DNA of 64,000 bases from Streptomyces hiroshimensis (lineage in GTDB: Bacteria; Actinomycetota; Actinomycetes; Streptomycetales; Streptomycetaceae), in the NCBI RefSeq assembly GCF_014650335.1, contig NZ_BMUT01000003.1:104549-168548 (forward strand). Direction: 5' to 3'. Position numbers and translations under genes: made by a program. Below are positions 17,807 through 26,484 of this stretch, in pieces. Below the pieces are notes generated by a model. That model searched no databases. It was given only the letters and a program-made list of their open reading frames with translations, and was not told where the DNA came from. Numbering within the stretch: position 1 is the first letter of the stretch; the number at the start of each line of letters is the position of its first letter.

Positions 17807-18336
17807 ACCAGCCCCTCTACGTGAACGAGCCCCTCTACATGGCGGGTCCGGCCGCCCCCGCCGGCGCGACCGCAGCCTCACAGCCCTCGGTGCCCGGCTC
17901 CGCCGCGCTCCTGTGCGACCGCGACGGCACCAGACACGGTCTCTTTCCGGAACTGCGCACGGGCGACTACGGCTGGATCGACGCCGACGGCTACGTGTAC
18001 TTCGTCGGCCGGGGCGACGACCTCTACAAGGAACGCGGGTTCCGCGTCAGCACCACGGAGGTGGAGGCGGCGGCCCGGCGCGTGCCGGGAGTGGACAGGG
18101 CGGTGGTCCTGCCTCCGGACGGCGAACGCACCGCGGAGCTGGTCGTCGTCTCCGCCCTCGCATCGGGGAAGGTCCTCACCCTGCTGCGCGAGCAGATCGA
18201 GCCGATGAAGATCCCGCGCTGCTGCACCGTCGTGGAAGACCTTCCGCTGAACGGCAACCGCAAGGTCGGCCGCCGGGCCCTCGCGGACCGGCTCAAGGGC
18301 GAGGGGGGCGGTCCGCGCCCTCAGGCGAGAATCTGA
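17803..18336 (+). CDS. Stand-alone C-terminal subdomain of an ANL-superfamily adenylating enzyme
   Basis: 177 residues. From about residue 50 it reads as the A8-A10 end of an acyl-CoA synthetase: LRTGDYGWIDADGYVYFVGR, then DDLYKERGFRVS, an EVEAAARRVPGV block, and finally NGNRKVGRRAL with the A10 lysine that orients the acyl adenylate. The large N-terminal AMP-binding domain (about 400 residues) is absent, and the first 45 residues are low-complexity. It could be a truncated relic or a subunit working with a separate N-domain. The GTG start is coupled to the APH-family kinase. The last 16 bp overlap the convergent gene. Confidence 0.78.
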   Translation: MNQPLYVNEPLYMAGPAAPAGATAASQPSVPGSAALLCDRDGTRHGLFPELRTGDYGWIDADGYVYFVGRGDDLYKERGFRVSTTEVEAAARRVPGVDRAVVLPPDGERTAELVVVSALASGKVLTLLREQIEPMKIPRCCTVVEDLPLNGNRKVGRRALADRLKGEGGGPRPQARI

Positions 18337-19013
18337 TTGGCCGGGACGTCGCAGATCAGGTAGGGGATGCGGGCCTCGCACTGGGCGCAGGAGTGGGCGG
18401 TCCACGTGCTGCTGGGGGAGCCGTCGGCGCCCTTGCCGTGGTACTGGCGCATGTTCGGCGGGATGCGGTCGCCGTACACGACGACCTGCTCGCTGATGTG
18501 CAGGTCGCGCACCTTCTCGTGGGCGGTGTTCAGCTCCGCGAGCTTGAGCAGGAGCTTGACGGCGGCGCAGGGCTGGCCGATGTTCTGGACCGGGACCCCC
18601 GCCAGCTGCACGTCCATGCCCATGACGGTGCGCCATCCATTCTGTGTGGCGGGCACCGCGATGCGCGATTCGGGCGTCTCGGCCAGGGTCCATCCTCGCT
18701 TGTAGGCAATTCCCTTGAGATGCTTCCCGGTGATCCACGGGAGGTTGTTCGGACCGCCGCTGGAAGCAACGAGCAGGTGTTCCTTGTTGCCTATCTTCGC
18801 TTCCAGCACACCCATCATGAACCAGTCCCGGTCCCTGCCGTCGAGGAGATCCCGGTCCGTCTTCAGGTTCGTCCAGATCGGCCCTATGACCTTCTCCCGC
18901 AACTCGGGAGAGTCGGTGAGTTCGGGGATGCCGTGCAGCTTGCTTCGCACGCGGTGACACCGAGGACAGGTGTCGGAGGCATGGCCCCCGTGCCGGAGGT
19001 TGATGACGGTCAT
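18321..19013 (-). CDS. Cysteine-motif protein, possibly deaminase-fold
   Basis: 230 residues from the ATG at 19013, with GGGAGGA upstream. An N-terminal CPRC (16-19) could hold zinc. Later come GQPCAAVKLLLKL (147-159) and HSCAQCEARIPYLIC (207-221). The C-A-A helix followed by S-C-x-x-C about 60 residues later matches the layout of the cytidine-deaminase-like zinc fold, seen in many toxin and nucleotide deaminases, although the usual catalytic Glu after the first Cys is Ala here. The assignment is therefore tentative; a zinc-ribbon protein is an alternative. It is divergent from the giant five-gene operon (start 345 bp away) and may share its control. Confidence 0.6.
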   Translation of the reverse strand: MTVINLRHGGHASDTCPRCHRVRSKLHGIPELTDSPELREKVIGPIWTNLKTDRDLLDGRDRDWFMMGVLEAKIGNKEHLLVASSGGPNNLPWITGKHLKGIAYKRGWTLAETPESRIAVPATQNGWRTVMGMDVQLAGVPVQNIGQPCAAVKLLLKLAELNTAHEKVRDLHISEQVVVYGDRIPPNMRQYHGKGADGSPSSTWTAHSCAQCEARIPYLICDVPANQILA

Positions 19014-19357
19014 ACGCGTCCTCCCTGATGAATACCGCTGGATACGCCGCTGAACACCGCTGGCGCGGGCGAAATTAGCACGCAGCTCCACGCGCTCCGG
19101 GTTACCGCTGGTTCGGTTGATCGTTTTTGGACGTCCTGACGCCCGGCGTCACGGTGGCCGCGCCCTCCGACCGACGTCACCCGTCCGTCTCCTGCGGCCC
19201 ATCAGGGGCGCAGCCCACGACCCCGAACCGTGGCCGAAACCTTACACATGGTGACCATCGCCATGATCACCACTTGATACCGTTCCGCCGAATTTGCATC
19301 CGGCATCCATGACGGCCCGTGCCCTGCGCGGCCCGAACGGTCGAGAGGGAATGCGTT
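19014..19357. other. Divergent intergenic region before the five-gene operon
   Basis: 344 bp without a gene, more A/T-rich than its surroundings. Near the minus-strand start are three spaced copies of ACCGCTGG (about 19034, 19055 and 19102). A near-palindrome lies at 19250-19271. GAGAGGGA precedes the GTG at 19358. Promoter boxes for either direction are not clear enough to call. Confidence 0.55.
19250..19271. promoter_or_regulatory. 22-bp near-palindrome, candidate operator of the five-gene operon
   Basis: The half-sites GGTGACCATCG and CCATGATCACC match as an inverted repeat at 9 of 11 positions. The site ends 86 bp before the GTG of the first giant gene. The size fits a dimeric repressor such as TetR or GntR, none of which is encoded next to it. 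Confidence 0.45.
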
Positions 19358-22300
19358 GTGGCGATAACCGTCGGCGGGCTCAAGGAATGGCTCCACAGCC
19401 TTTCCTCCGGGCAGGAACTCACTCTTCCCGATGGCCTCCCCGATGAATTGGGAGATCTCAAGGGCGCTGTGAACGTCGGCGCCCTGGAGAAGTGGTTCAC
19501 CGTGGAAACCACCCTCACGGGCCTCGCACTCGATCCGGACCATATGCGTCTCAGCGGAACCATCGCACCGAGCACGCCCCTCTTGTCACTGTCGTTCTTC
19601 ACCGACGACGATTCGGCTCCCGCACCCGACGATGCCGAGATCGTCGGCGTCCGGATCGCCCTGTCCCTGACCGGAAATCCCGTACTGGGGATCCTCGGCG
19701 ACATCGGGCTGCAGGACCTCACGCTGGTCTACGAGATCCGCATGCTCGACGGCGCGGCCGTCCGCAAGCTCTCCGCTCAGGGGGACGTCGGGCTGCCGGA
19801 CGGGGACGCGCTCACCATCACCTGCGCGCTCGACTTCGAGGCCGAGTCGACGAGCTACGAGTTCGTCGTCGAGCCCGAAGAGGGAAAGCAGTTCCACGTC
19901 GCCCAGGCGTTCTTCGGGCTGTTCGGCGCCGCGCCGCCGCCCGTGCTGAAGGACATCGCGCTCGAGCGCCTGGCGATCGCCTACGACCGCGGAACCGGAA
20001 CGAGCGGCTTCCGGGTGGAGGTGGACGCCGCGTTCCCGCTCGGGGACGTCGCCGCGGACCTCGACGTCAAGGTCGCGCTGGCCAAACGGGCCGGCGAACC
20101 CGGCTACGACCAGGTGTATTCCGCCCGTCTCGCCCTGACCGTCTCCGACGACCGCACCCTGACCTTCGCCGTCAAGGACGCCCAGCACGCCGACTTCTCC
20201 GCCACCTGCGAGGACACCAAGGGCGTCTCCCTCGCGGACCTCGCCGAGCTGTTGGGAGTGGCGGACGCCTCCGCCGCCGAGGTGCTCGCGAAGCTCGGCA
20301 CCGTCACCGGCCTCACCGTCGGCTACTCGGCCGCCCGCAAGTCCGTCGTGTTCGCCGCCGAGGACAAGCCCGGCGGCGGCATGCTGGTCGTGGTGTCGGA
20401 CAAGCCTACGACCACCGAGGCACGGGCCTGGGCGGTGCGCGTCGACCTCGGGCTGAACGCCATGCTGTCCCAAGCGCCCCTGCTGCAGGGGCAGATTCCC
20501 GAAGACCAGGACGCCGGGGTGCGCGGGCTGGGGGTGCTGATCACCTCCCAGGACCTGCCCGCAGCCCGGATCACCGAGCTGAACAAGGCGCTGGTCGCTA
20601 GCGACGAAGCATTACCCCTGCTGCCCGCCGACGGGCTGCGCAAGGGCGTCGCCTTCACCGTCGACCTGCAGCTGCCGGGCCGGTCGGAGACGATCTCCCT
20701 CCTCGTACGGGGCGGTGGCGGTGGCAGTGACAGCAAGAGGCACGACAAGCCCACGCCTGCCCCCTCCCCCGAGCGGCCCCGGCTGATCACCGAGGACGGC
20801 ACACCCGTCGCAGCGCCGCACGCCCAGGCCACCGGCCTTCCCCTCGTGGCCTGGGCCGACGTCCAGCGCTCGGTCGGCCCGCTGCGCCTGCGCCGCGTCG
20901 GTGTGGGCTTCGCCGACGGCACCGTCTGGGTGCTCTTCGACGCCTCGATGGGCATGGCCGGGCTCGAACTCGGCGTCGAGGGGCTCGGACTGGGCATCCC
21001 GCTGTCCGACCCCAAGCACGTGGGGGTCCGGCTCGACGGGCTGAGCGTCGCCTACTCCCGGCCGCCGCTGGCGATCGAGGGCGCCCTGGTGAACCGGCCC
21101 GCCGACCAGACCTACGACACGCTCGTGGAGGGCGCGCTCGCCGTCTCCGCCGCGAAGTTCGGGCTGACGGTGCTCGGCGCGTACGCACAGCCCCATGAGC
21201 ACCCCGACCAGCCGTCGATGTTCCTTTTCGGGAAGGTCAACGGCAGGTTCGGCGGCCCTCCGCCCGTCCAGATCACCGAGATCATGGCCGGATTCGGGTT
21301 CAACACCGACCTCAGGCTGCCCGAGGGCGACGAGGTGCTGACGTTCCCGTTCCTGACCGACATGACCGCCACCCAGCCGCTGGACGTCCTCGACACGCTC
21401 ATGGGCGGCGACGAGAAGGCGTGGGTGCGCCCGGCGTCCGGCCAGATGTGGTTCGCGGCCGGGCTGGGGTTCAACCTCTTCGAGTTCATCGACGGCCAGG
21501 CGCTGCTGGTGCTGGAGGTCGGCGACGACTTCGCCGTCGCGGTGCTCGGCACGGCGACGGCGGAATTCCCCAAGCAGGGGCCGGAGAAGTACGCACGCGT
21601 CCTGCTGGGCCTGTCGGCCAAGTACCGCGAGAGCGAGCGCGTACTGAAGATCACCGCGCAGCTCGCCCCCGGCTCGTACCTCATCGACCAGGCATGCGTG
21701 CTGACCGGCGGTTTCGCCCTGTACACATGGTTCGACGACGCGCACGCCGGCGACTTCGTGCTGACGCTCGGCGGCTACCACCCCAAATTCACCGTGCCCG
21801 CGCACTATCCGCAGGTGCCGAGGCTGGGCTTCTCCTGGCCCGTCACCTCCGAGCTGACGATCAGCGGCGGCTCGTACTTCGCCCTCACCCCCGGCGCGAT
21901 CATGGCCGGTGGCGCGCTGGACGTGAACTACCGCTCCGGCGACCTGCACGCCTGGCTCAACGCCCACGCCGACATGCTCATCGAGTGGGCGCCCTTCCAC
22001 TTCGACGCCGAGATCGGCGTGAGCATCGGCGTCAGCTATGTCCTCGACCTGTGGCTGGTGCGCGAGACGATCAGCGTCGAGGTCGGCGCGTCGCTGCGGC
22101 TGTGGGGGCCGCCGACGGCCGGTGAGGTCACCATCCACCTCTGGTTCATCTCCTTCACCATCGCCTTCGGTGACGGCAGCGCGCGCGACGACCATGCGGC
22201 CCCCTGGTCGGACGTGGTCAACCAGCTGCCGGCCGCCAAGGACGCCGTCCGGCTGGTGCCGATGGACGGGCTGCTACCGGCCCGGTCCGCGGAGGAGACG

Positions 22301-24019
22301 GATATGTGGATCGTCGGGCCTGGTGCCTTCTCGTTCGCCGTCCGTACGGCCGTCCCGGTTTCCACCCTGCACCTCGCCGGCTCCGGAAGCGACATCCAAG
22401 GCAACACCGTCAACATCCGTCCTCGCCGCGACGACGGCAAGGGCCTGGCCTCGGTCCTCACGGTCACTTTGACGCAGGGTGATGACACACACGACCTGAG
22501 CACCTGGTACGTCAAGGGCGCCGAGCAGAAGGCCAGCCTGCCCGCCGCGCTGTGGGGCCCGTACGAGGGCCCGTACAAGGACAAGCCCGTCAAGGACATC
22601 CCACAGCGCGTCGACGACCAGCTCATGGGCGTCGACCTCCGGCTGCCGCCCGCAAAGGAGGGCGGCTCCCCCGGACCGGTCGAGGCCGGGACGATCGCCC
22701 ACGACGAGCGCACGCCGGACGGGATCCTGCCGCTCCGGAAGCCTGCCGCCGTCGCCCGGCCCGTCACCCTGGAGTTGTTCGCCGAAGCGGCGGTCAGGAG
22801 CCCCGGCGACACCGGGAACGTGGCAGGCGCCACGGGCGGCCAGGCCGGTCCGCTCGTCGACCAGTCGCGCGACCGGCTGTTCGCGGCGATGGAGTACCTG
22901 GGCGTGAGCCCCGGCACCAACGACCGTCTGACGGCCGTCGACGCACTGGTGGCCGGCGACGTCACGGCCGAGACGGCGGACCCGGTCCCGGGCACCCCGA
23001 CGGCCAGCGAGCGGCTGTACGTCCTGGGCGCCGGGCAGACCATGACGCCGGTCGACGCGCAGAGCCTGACCGCGTACGAGCGCTTCCCGCTGAAGAACGC
23101 GGGTCCGACGCACATGGCGCTCAGCCCTGACGGCAGCCGGTTGTGCGTGGTGAACCCCACCACGCAGCACGTCGACGCCTTCGACATCTCGGCGAACCCG
23201 CCCGCCGACGCCGTTTCCCTTGCCACCGACAAGGTCTGGCTGGCGCAGAACGAGCGCGGAGTGGCGTTCTCGCCCGACAGCAAATGGGCGTACGTCACCT
23301 GCGAGCAGCCGAACCAGTTGCTGATCCTCGACCTCACGGGCACCGCACCGGTGGTGCGCCACCAGGTCGGCACGCTGACGAAGGCGGGCGGGGACGCGCG
23401 GCCCGCCGGGGTGGCCGCCGCCGTCCCGTGGGACGACAAGCACCAGGTCGTGTACATCGCCCTGCCCGACGACGGCACCGTCGTGAAGATGGACGTCGGC
23501 AACCTCGCCAACCCGACCCCGCAGGGCTGGCTGCCCGCCGGCCCCTCCCCCACCCGTCTCGCCGTCGACCCCAAGGGCCGCTGGCTCTACGCGCTCAACG
23601 CGGGCCGGTCCACTGTGACGGTCGTCGACGTCACCTCCGCCGGTACGGGCGTGGTCACGACTCTGCGCACCGGCACCGACCCGAGCGCCCTGGTCGTCTC
23701 GCCCGACGGCGACCGCCTGTACGTGGCCGGCGCCACCAGCGGCACGGTGGCCGTGTTCGACACCTCCGGAACCGTGCCGCAGGAGGCGGGCGATCCGGTG
23801 TGGGTCGGCGCGGAGCCCATCGCGCTCGCCGTCTCCTCCGCCGGTGACCGGCTGTACGTCGCCCGGTCGAAGCAGCGGGCGCTCGTGGTCGTGGACGTCA
23901 GCGTCGACCCGCCGGCTCTGCTGCCCGTCACCATCGGGCTCCCCGACGACCCTCTGGCGCTCGCCGTCACCGTACCGGCCGCCGACAGCACCCGAACCAA
24001 GGAAGGCGGTGCGGCATGA
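19358..24019 (+). CDS. Giant DUF6603-like protein with C-terminal YVTN beta-propeller; has a TTA codon
   Basis: 1553 residues, GTG start with GAGAGGGA upstream, no signal peptide. Residues 1-450 are beta-rich repeats (GVRIALSLTGNPVLGILGDI style). A Gly/Ser/Pro linker (about 452-475) follows. Residues about 640-945 match my memory of DUF6603: GFGFNTDLRLPEG, VLTLGGYHPKFTVPAHYP, LTPGAIMAGGALDVNYRSG, FDAEIGVSIG. Residues about 1215-1540 form a YVTN-type beta-propeller, with blades marked by repeated LSPDGSRLCVVNP, FSPDSKWAYVTC and VSPDGDRLYVAG. Codon 419 is TTA (20612-20614), rare in Streptomyces. It is the first gene of five packed genes; its stop overlaps the next start (ATGA). The activity of DUF6603 is not known to me; a large structural or scaffold role is inferred. 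Confidence 0.85.
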   Translation: MAITVGGLKEWLHSLSSGQELTLPDGLPDELGDLKGAVNVGALEKWFTVETTLTGLALDPDHMRLSGTIAPSTPLLSLSFFTDDDSAPAPDDAEIVGVRIALSLTGNPVLGILGDIGLQDLTLVYEIRMLDGAAVRKLSAQGDVGLPDGDALTITCALDFEAESTSYEFVVEPEEGKQFHVAQAFFGLFGAAPPPVLKDIALERLAIAYDRGTGTSGFRVEVDAAFPLGDVAADLDVKVALAKRAGEPGYDQVYSARLALTVSDDRTLTFAVKDAQHADFSATCEDTKGVSLADLAELLGVADASAAEVLAKLGTVTGLTVGYSAARKSVVFAAEDKPGGGMLVVVSDKPTTTEARAWAVRVDLGLNAMLSQAPLLQGQIPEDQDAGVRGLGVLITSQDLPAARITELNKALVASDEALPLLPADGLRKGVAFTVDLQLPGRSETISLLVRGGGGGSDSKRHDKPTPAPSPERPRLITEDGTPVAAPHAQATGLPLVAWADVQRSVGPLRLRRVGVGFADGTVWVLFDASMGMAGLELGVEGLGLGIPLSDPKHVGVRLDGLSVAYSRPPLAIEGALVNRPADQTYDTLVEGALAVSAAKFGLTVLGAYAQPHEHPDQPSMFLFGKVNGRFGGPPPVQITEIMAGFGFNTDLRLPEGDEVLTFPFLTDMTATQPLDVLDTLMGGDEKAWVRPASGQMWFAAGLGFNLFEFIDGQALLVLEVGDDFAVAVLGTATAEFPKQGPEKYARVLLGLSAKYRESERVLKITAQLAPGSYLIDQACVLTGGFALYTWFDDAHAGDFVLTLGGYHPKFTVPAHYPQVPRLGFSWPVTSELTISGGSYFALTPGAIMAGGALDVNYRSGDLHAWLNAHADMLIEWAPFHFDAEIGVSIGVSYVLDLWLVRETISVEVGASLRLWGPPTAGEVTIHLWFISFTIAFGDGSARDDHAAPWSDVVNQLPAAKDAVRLVPMDGLLPARSAEETDMWIVGPGAFSFAVRTAVPVSTLHLAGSGSDIQGNTVNIRPRRDDGKGLASVLTVTLTQGDDTHDLSTWYVKGAEQKASLPAALWGPYEGPYKDKPVKDIPQRVDDQLMGVDLRLPPAKEGGSPGPVEAGTIAHDERTPDGILPLRKPAAVARPVTLELFAEAAVRSPGDTGNVAGATGGQAGPLVDQSRDRLFAAMEYLGVSPGTNDRLTAVDALVAGDVTAETADPVPGTPTASERLYVLGAGQTMTPVDAQSLTAYERFPLKNAGPTHMALSPDGSRLCVVNPTTQHVDAFDISANPPADAVSLATDKVWLAQNERGVAFSPDSKWAYVTCEQPNQLLILDLTGTAPVVRHQVGTLTKAGGDARPAGVAAAVPWDDKHQVVYIALPDDGTVVKMDVGNLANPTPQGWLPAGPSPTRLAVDPKGRWLYALNAGRSTVTVVDVTSAGTGVVTTLRTGTDPSALVVSPDGDRLYVAGATSGTVAVFDTSGTVPQEAGDPVWVGAEPIALAVSSAGDRLYVARSKQRALVVVDVSVDPPALLPVTIGLPDDPLALAVTVPAADSTRTKEGGAA

Positions 24020-26484
24020 GCCGGCCCGAGAACGCCCCAGAGCCCGACCCGTCGTCGCTGAACGTGCAGTTCATCGACTCGCTCGTGCCGGACATCACCG
24101 CCGGGCGCTACACCCTCACCGCGTACCAGACCCTCGACGGCGACACGAACCCGACGTACCTGCCGACGGCACAACAGCCGGTGAAGCAGCGCATCGAGGT
24201 GCGGGCCCCGCGCTTCTCCGTGCAGCCGGAGTGGATCCACGGCGCGTACCCGCCGCCCGGAGCCACCGGACTGTACGACGACGTGCTGCCGCACCTCACG
24301 CTCAGCCGTCCCACCCTCCCGTGGGAACGGGAAGAGGGCGTGGACGACTGGGGGCACCTCCCAGCGGTAGCTGGGGGAGGAACCCGGCTGCCGTGGACGG
24401 CCCTCCTCGTCTTCGGCGAGGGCGAGCTGCCGGGTGATCCGCACTGCCTGGGGCAGACCGAGGCGCGGACGGTGAGGCAACTGCTCGGAGGCGAGGGCGC
24501 CGACGTCGTCCTGCCCGCCTTCGACCAGGTCACCGACCCCGTTCCGGCCGAGGACATGGAGCGGACCTGCCGCACGATCCTGGTGCCCGCCGCCGTCTTC
24601 CACGCCGTCGCACCCGCCAAGGACGAGCTGCACTACCTGACCCACGTCCGCCGGGTCGACGAGCGGCACCAGGGCGTGACGCTCAGCGAGGACCTGCTCC
24701 GGCCCGGCGACTACGCGGTCGCCGTCGCCAACCGGCTGCCCCGTGCCGCCGGCGGCCGGTACGTCGCCCACCTGGTGTCCCTGGAGGGCTGGCTGTCACG
24801 GCTGCCCGAGGGGAGCGAGGACAAGGAGGCGTACACCGGGAATCCCGGCGAGCGGCTGCGGCTGATCTCCCTGTGGTCGTGGTCGTTCGAGACGCTCGCC
24901 GACCACGAGCCCGGCTTCGCCGCCCTCACCCAGCACTTCGTCGACACCGAGGGCACCGACGGCTCCGAGCTGCTGCTGCGCGTACCGCTGGGCAAGAACG
25001 AAGACCAGCTGACCGGGCCCGAGCAGCGACACGTCGCCGAGCGGCTGAGCGCCGGGTACCTGCCGGTCTCGTGCCGCACCGAGTCCGGGCGCGCCACCTT
25101 CGGCTGGTACCGGGGGCCGCTCATCGCGGAACCCGCCAAACCGCTCACGGCGCGCGACCGGCACCGCTGTGCCGCAGAGGCGCTGATCCACCTCGAGCAG
25201 TACGGCGTCTTCGACGTCAGCCTCGCCACCGCGTTCACGGCGGGCCGGGGCGTCGCCTTCGCCGATCACCAGTTCTGCGCGACGCTGCTGCGGCTGCGCG
25301 GCAAGGTGCGGCAGATCGTCGAGAACGCGCTGGGCGGGCAGGAGCAGGAGGCCGCGTCCACCGGGGCACGCGCCCGGATCGAGCACCTCGTGGCCGGCGG
25401 GCTCGGCGACCACCTCCACGAGATTCACCGCCACCCGGTCGCCGCCGTGGCCGGTGCCGCCGCCGTGGCCCCTGCGGCCGCAGGCACGCGCCCGGCCGTC
25501 ACCCCGGTGCCCGCCGCCACGGACCTGCCCGGCACCGCCGACCTCACGGTCCGGCGGCTCCGGACCGACGCCGGTCTGCAGGCCCGGCTGGGCTCGGCCG
25601 TCGAGGCCCTGACCGGTGACGCGGAGGGCGCGGAGGGCGCGGAGGGCGCGGAGGGCGCGGAGAAGGACGAGGACCTCACCGCCGTCCGGAACTGGCTGCT
25701 CGGGCTCCGGGACCTGACAGGCGTGCCCTTCGCCCACCTCGTCCCCGACGCCCGGATGCTGCCCGCGGAGAGCCTGCGCTTCTTCCACGTCGACTCCGAC
25801 TGGACGACCACCCTCCTCGAGGGCGCGCTCAGCGTCGGGCTCGCCCACTCCTTCGACCTCGTCGCCGACGACCTGCTGTTCGGCCCGCTCGGCAAGGCCG
25901 CGCTGCCCGAGCCCTCCGCGCCGGTCACCGGTCTGCTGCTGCGCTCGCAGCTCGTCAGCGGCTGGCCGGCGCTGGAGATCCGCCCGTACGCGGACCCGAA
26001 GACCGTCGAGGGCGAGAACGCGCTGAAGGTGCTGCGCCGCGAGCCGCTCGCCGACGACGTCCTGCTCGTCCTCTTCGAGGGCGTACCGGGCCGGGTCGAG
26101 ATCGCCGAGCCGCAGCAGGGCGTCCACTTCGGCATCGACGAGCTCAAGGACGGCCGCAGTGACGACCCGCTCGACGACGGCGTCATCCGGCTGCGGGCGC
26201 TCAAGGGAACGATCGGCGAGGAGCTCGGGGAGGACAAGCACTTCCCCTCCACGCCGGGGCTGCGTTCCCATGTGCGCGCGCCCGGGGACGGTCAGCCCGA
26301 CACCGTCCTGCGGATCGGCAAGCTCGCGGACGGGATCAAGGACGGCTTGGGCAGGCTGGGCCAGCTGGACCCGCAACAGCCCCTGACGCCGGCCCAGTTC
26401 GCCATCCAGATGATCAACGCGGCACAGCTCCGCACCTTCACCACCGCCGGTACCACCACGACAGGAGACCACCACAATGGCTGA
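24016..26484 (+). CDS. Unknown 822-residue protein of the giant operon
   Basis: No family recognised. The N-terminal third is beta-rich (FIDSLVPDITAGRYTLTAYQTLDGD). The middle has GRATFGWYRGPL and a helical stretch with GDHLHEIHRHP (near 465-475), after which comes an Ala/Pro linker (475-505). A Glu-rich repeat AEGAEGAEGAEGAE (about 536-550) separates a helical C-terminal third with VPFAHLVPDARMLPAESLRFFHVD. There is no signal peptide or membrane segment. The ATG overlaps the upstream stop, and the end overlaps the next gene by 8 bp. An imperfect palindrome typical of dispersed Streptomyces repeats lies inside the frame (24357-24380). Likely a subunit of the same assembly as its neighbours. 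Confidence 0.8.
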   Translation: MSRPENAPEPDPSSLNVQFIDSLVPDITAGRYTLTAYQTLDGDTNPTYLPTAQQPVKQRIEVRAPRFSVQPEWIHGAYPPPGATGLYDDVLPHLTLSRPTLPWEREEGVDDWGHLPAVAGGGTRLPWTALLVFGEGELPGDPHCLGQTEARTVRQLLGGEGADVVLPAFDQVTDPVPAEDMERTCRTILVPAAVFHAVAPAKDELHYLTHVRRVDERHQGVTLSEDLLRPGDYAVAVANRLPRAAGGRYVAHLVSLEGWLSRLPEGSEDKEAYTGNPGERLRLISLWSWSFETLADHEPGFAALTQHFVDTEGTDGSELLLRVPLGKNEDQLTGPEQRHVAERLSAGYLPVSCRTESGRATFGWYRGPLIAEPAKPLTARDRHRCAAEALIHLEQYGVFDVSLATAFTAGRGVAFADHQFCATLLRLRGKVRQIVENALGGQEQEAASTGARARIEHLVAGGLGDHLHEIHRHPVAAVAGAAAVAPAAAGTRPAVTPVPAATDLPGTADLTVRRLRTDAGLQARLGSAVEALTGDAEGAEGAEGAEGAEKDEDLTAVRNWLLGLRDLTGVPFAHLVPDARMLPAESLRFFHVDSDWTTTLLEGALSVGLAHSFDLVADDLLFGPLGKAALPEPSAPVTGLLLRSQLVSGWPALEIRPYADPKTVEGENALKVLRREPLADDVLLVLFEGVPGRVEIAEPQQGVHFGIDELKDGRSDDPLDDGVIRLRALKGTIGEELGEDKHFPSTPGLRSHVRAPGDGQPDTVLRIGKLADGIKDGLGRLGQLDPQQPLTPAQFAIQMINAAQLRTFTTAGTTTTGDHHNG
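24357..24380. repeat. Palindromic repeat element inside a coding sequence
   Basis: CCTCCCAGC (24357-24365), a GGTA loop, then GCTGGGGGAGG (24370-24380). The wider GGGGCACCTCCCAGC...GCTGGGGGAGG unit is, from memory, a short dispersed palindrome seen many times in Streptomyces genomes, usually between genes. Here it reads in frame as GHLPAVAGGGTR in the 822-residue protein. Confidence 0.6.
25621..25656 (+). repeat. Four copies of a 9-bp in-frame repeat
   Basis: GCGGAGGGC repeated four times, followed by a diverged fifth unit (GCGGAGAAG, 25657-25665). It encodes Ala-Glu-Gly units in a linker of the 822-residue protein. Being 9 bp long, copy-number change would keep frame. Confidence 0.85.

Noticed and set aside
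20612..22195. A long minus-strand open frame inside the DUF6603 gene
   Set aside because: Composition is the Arg/Gly/His/Glu-rich pattern of a high-GC antisense shadow, with no family signature.
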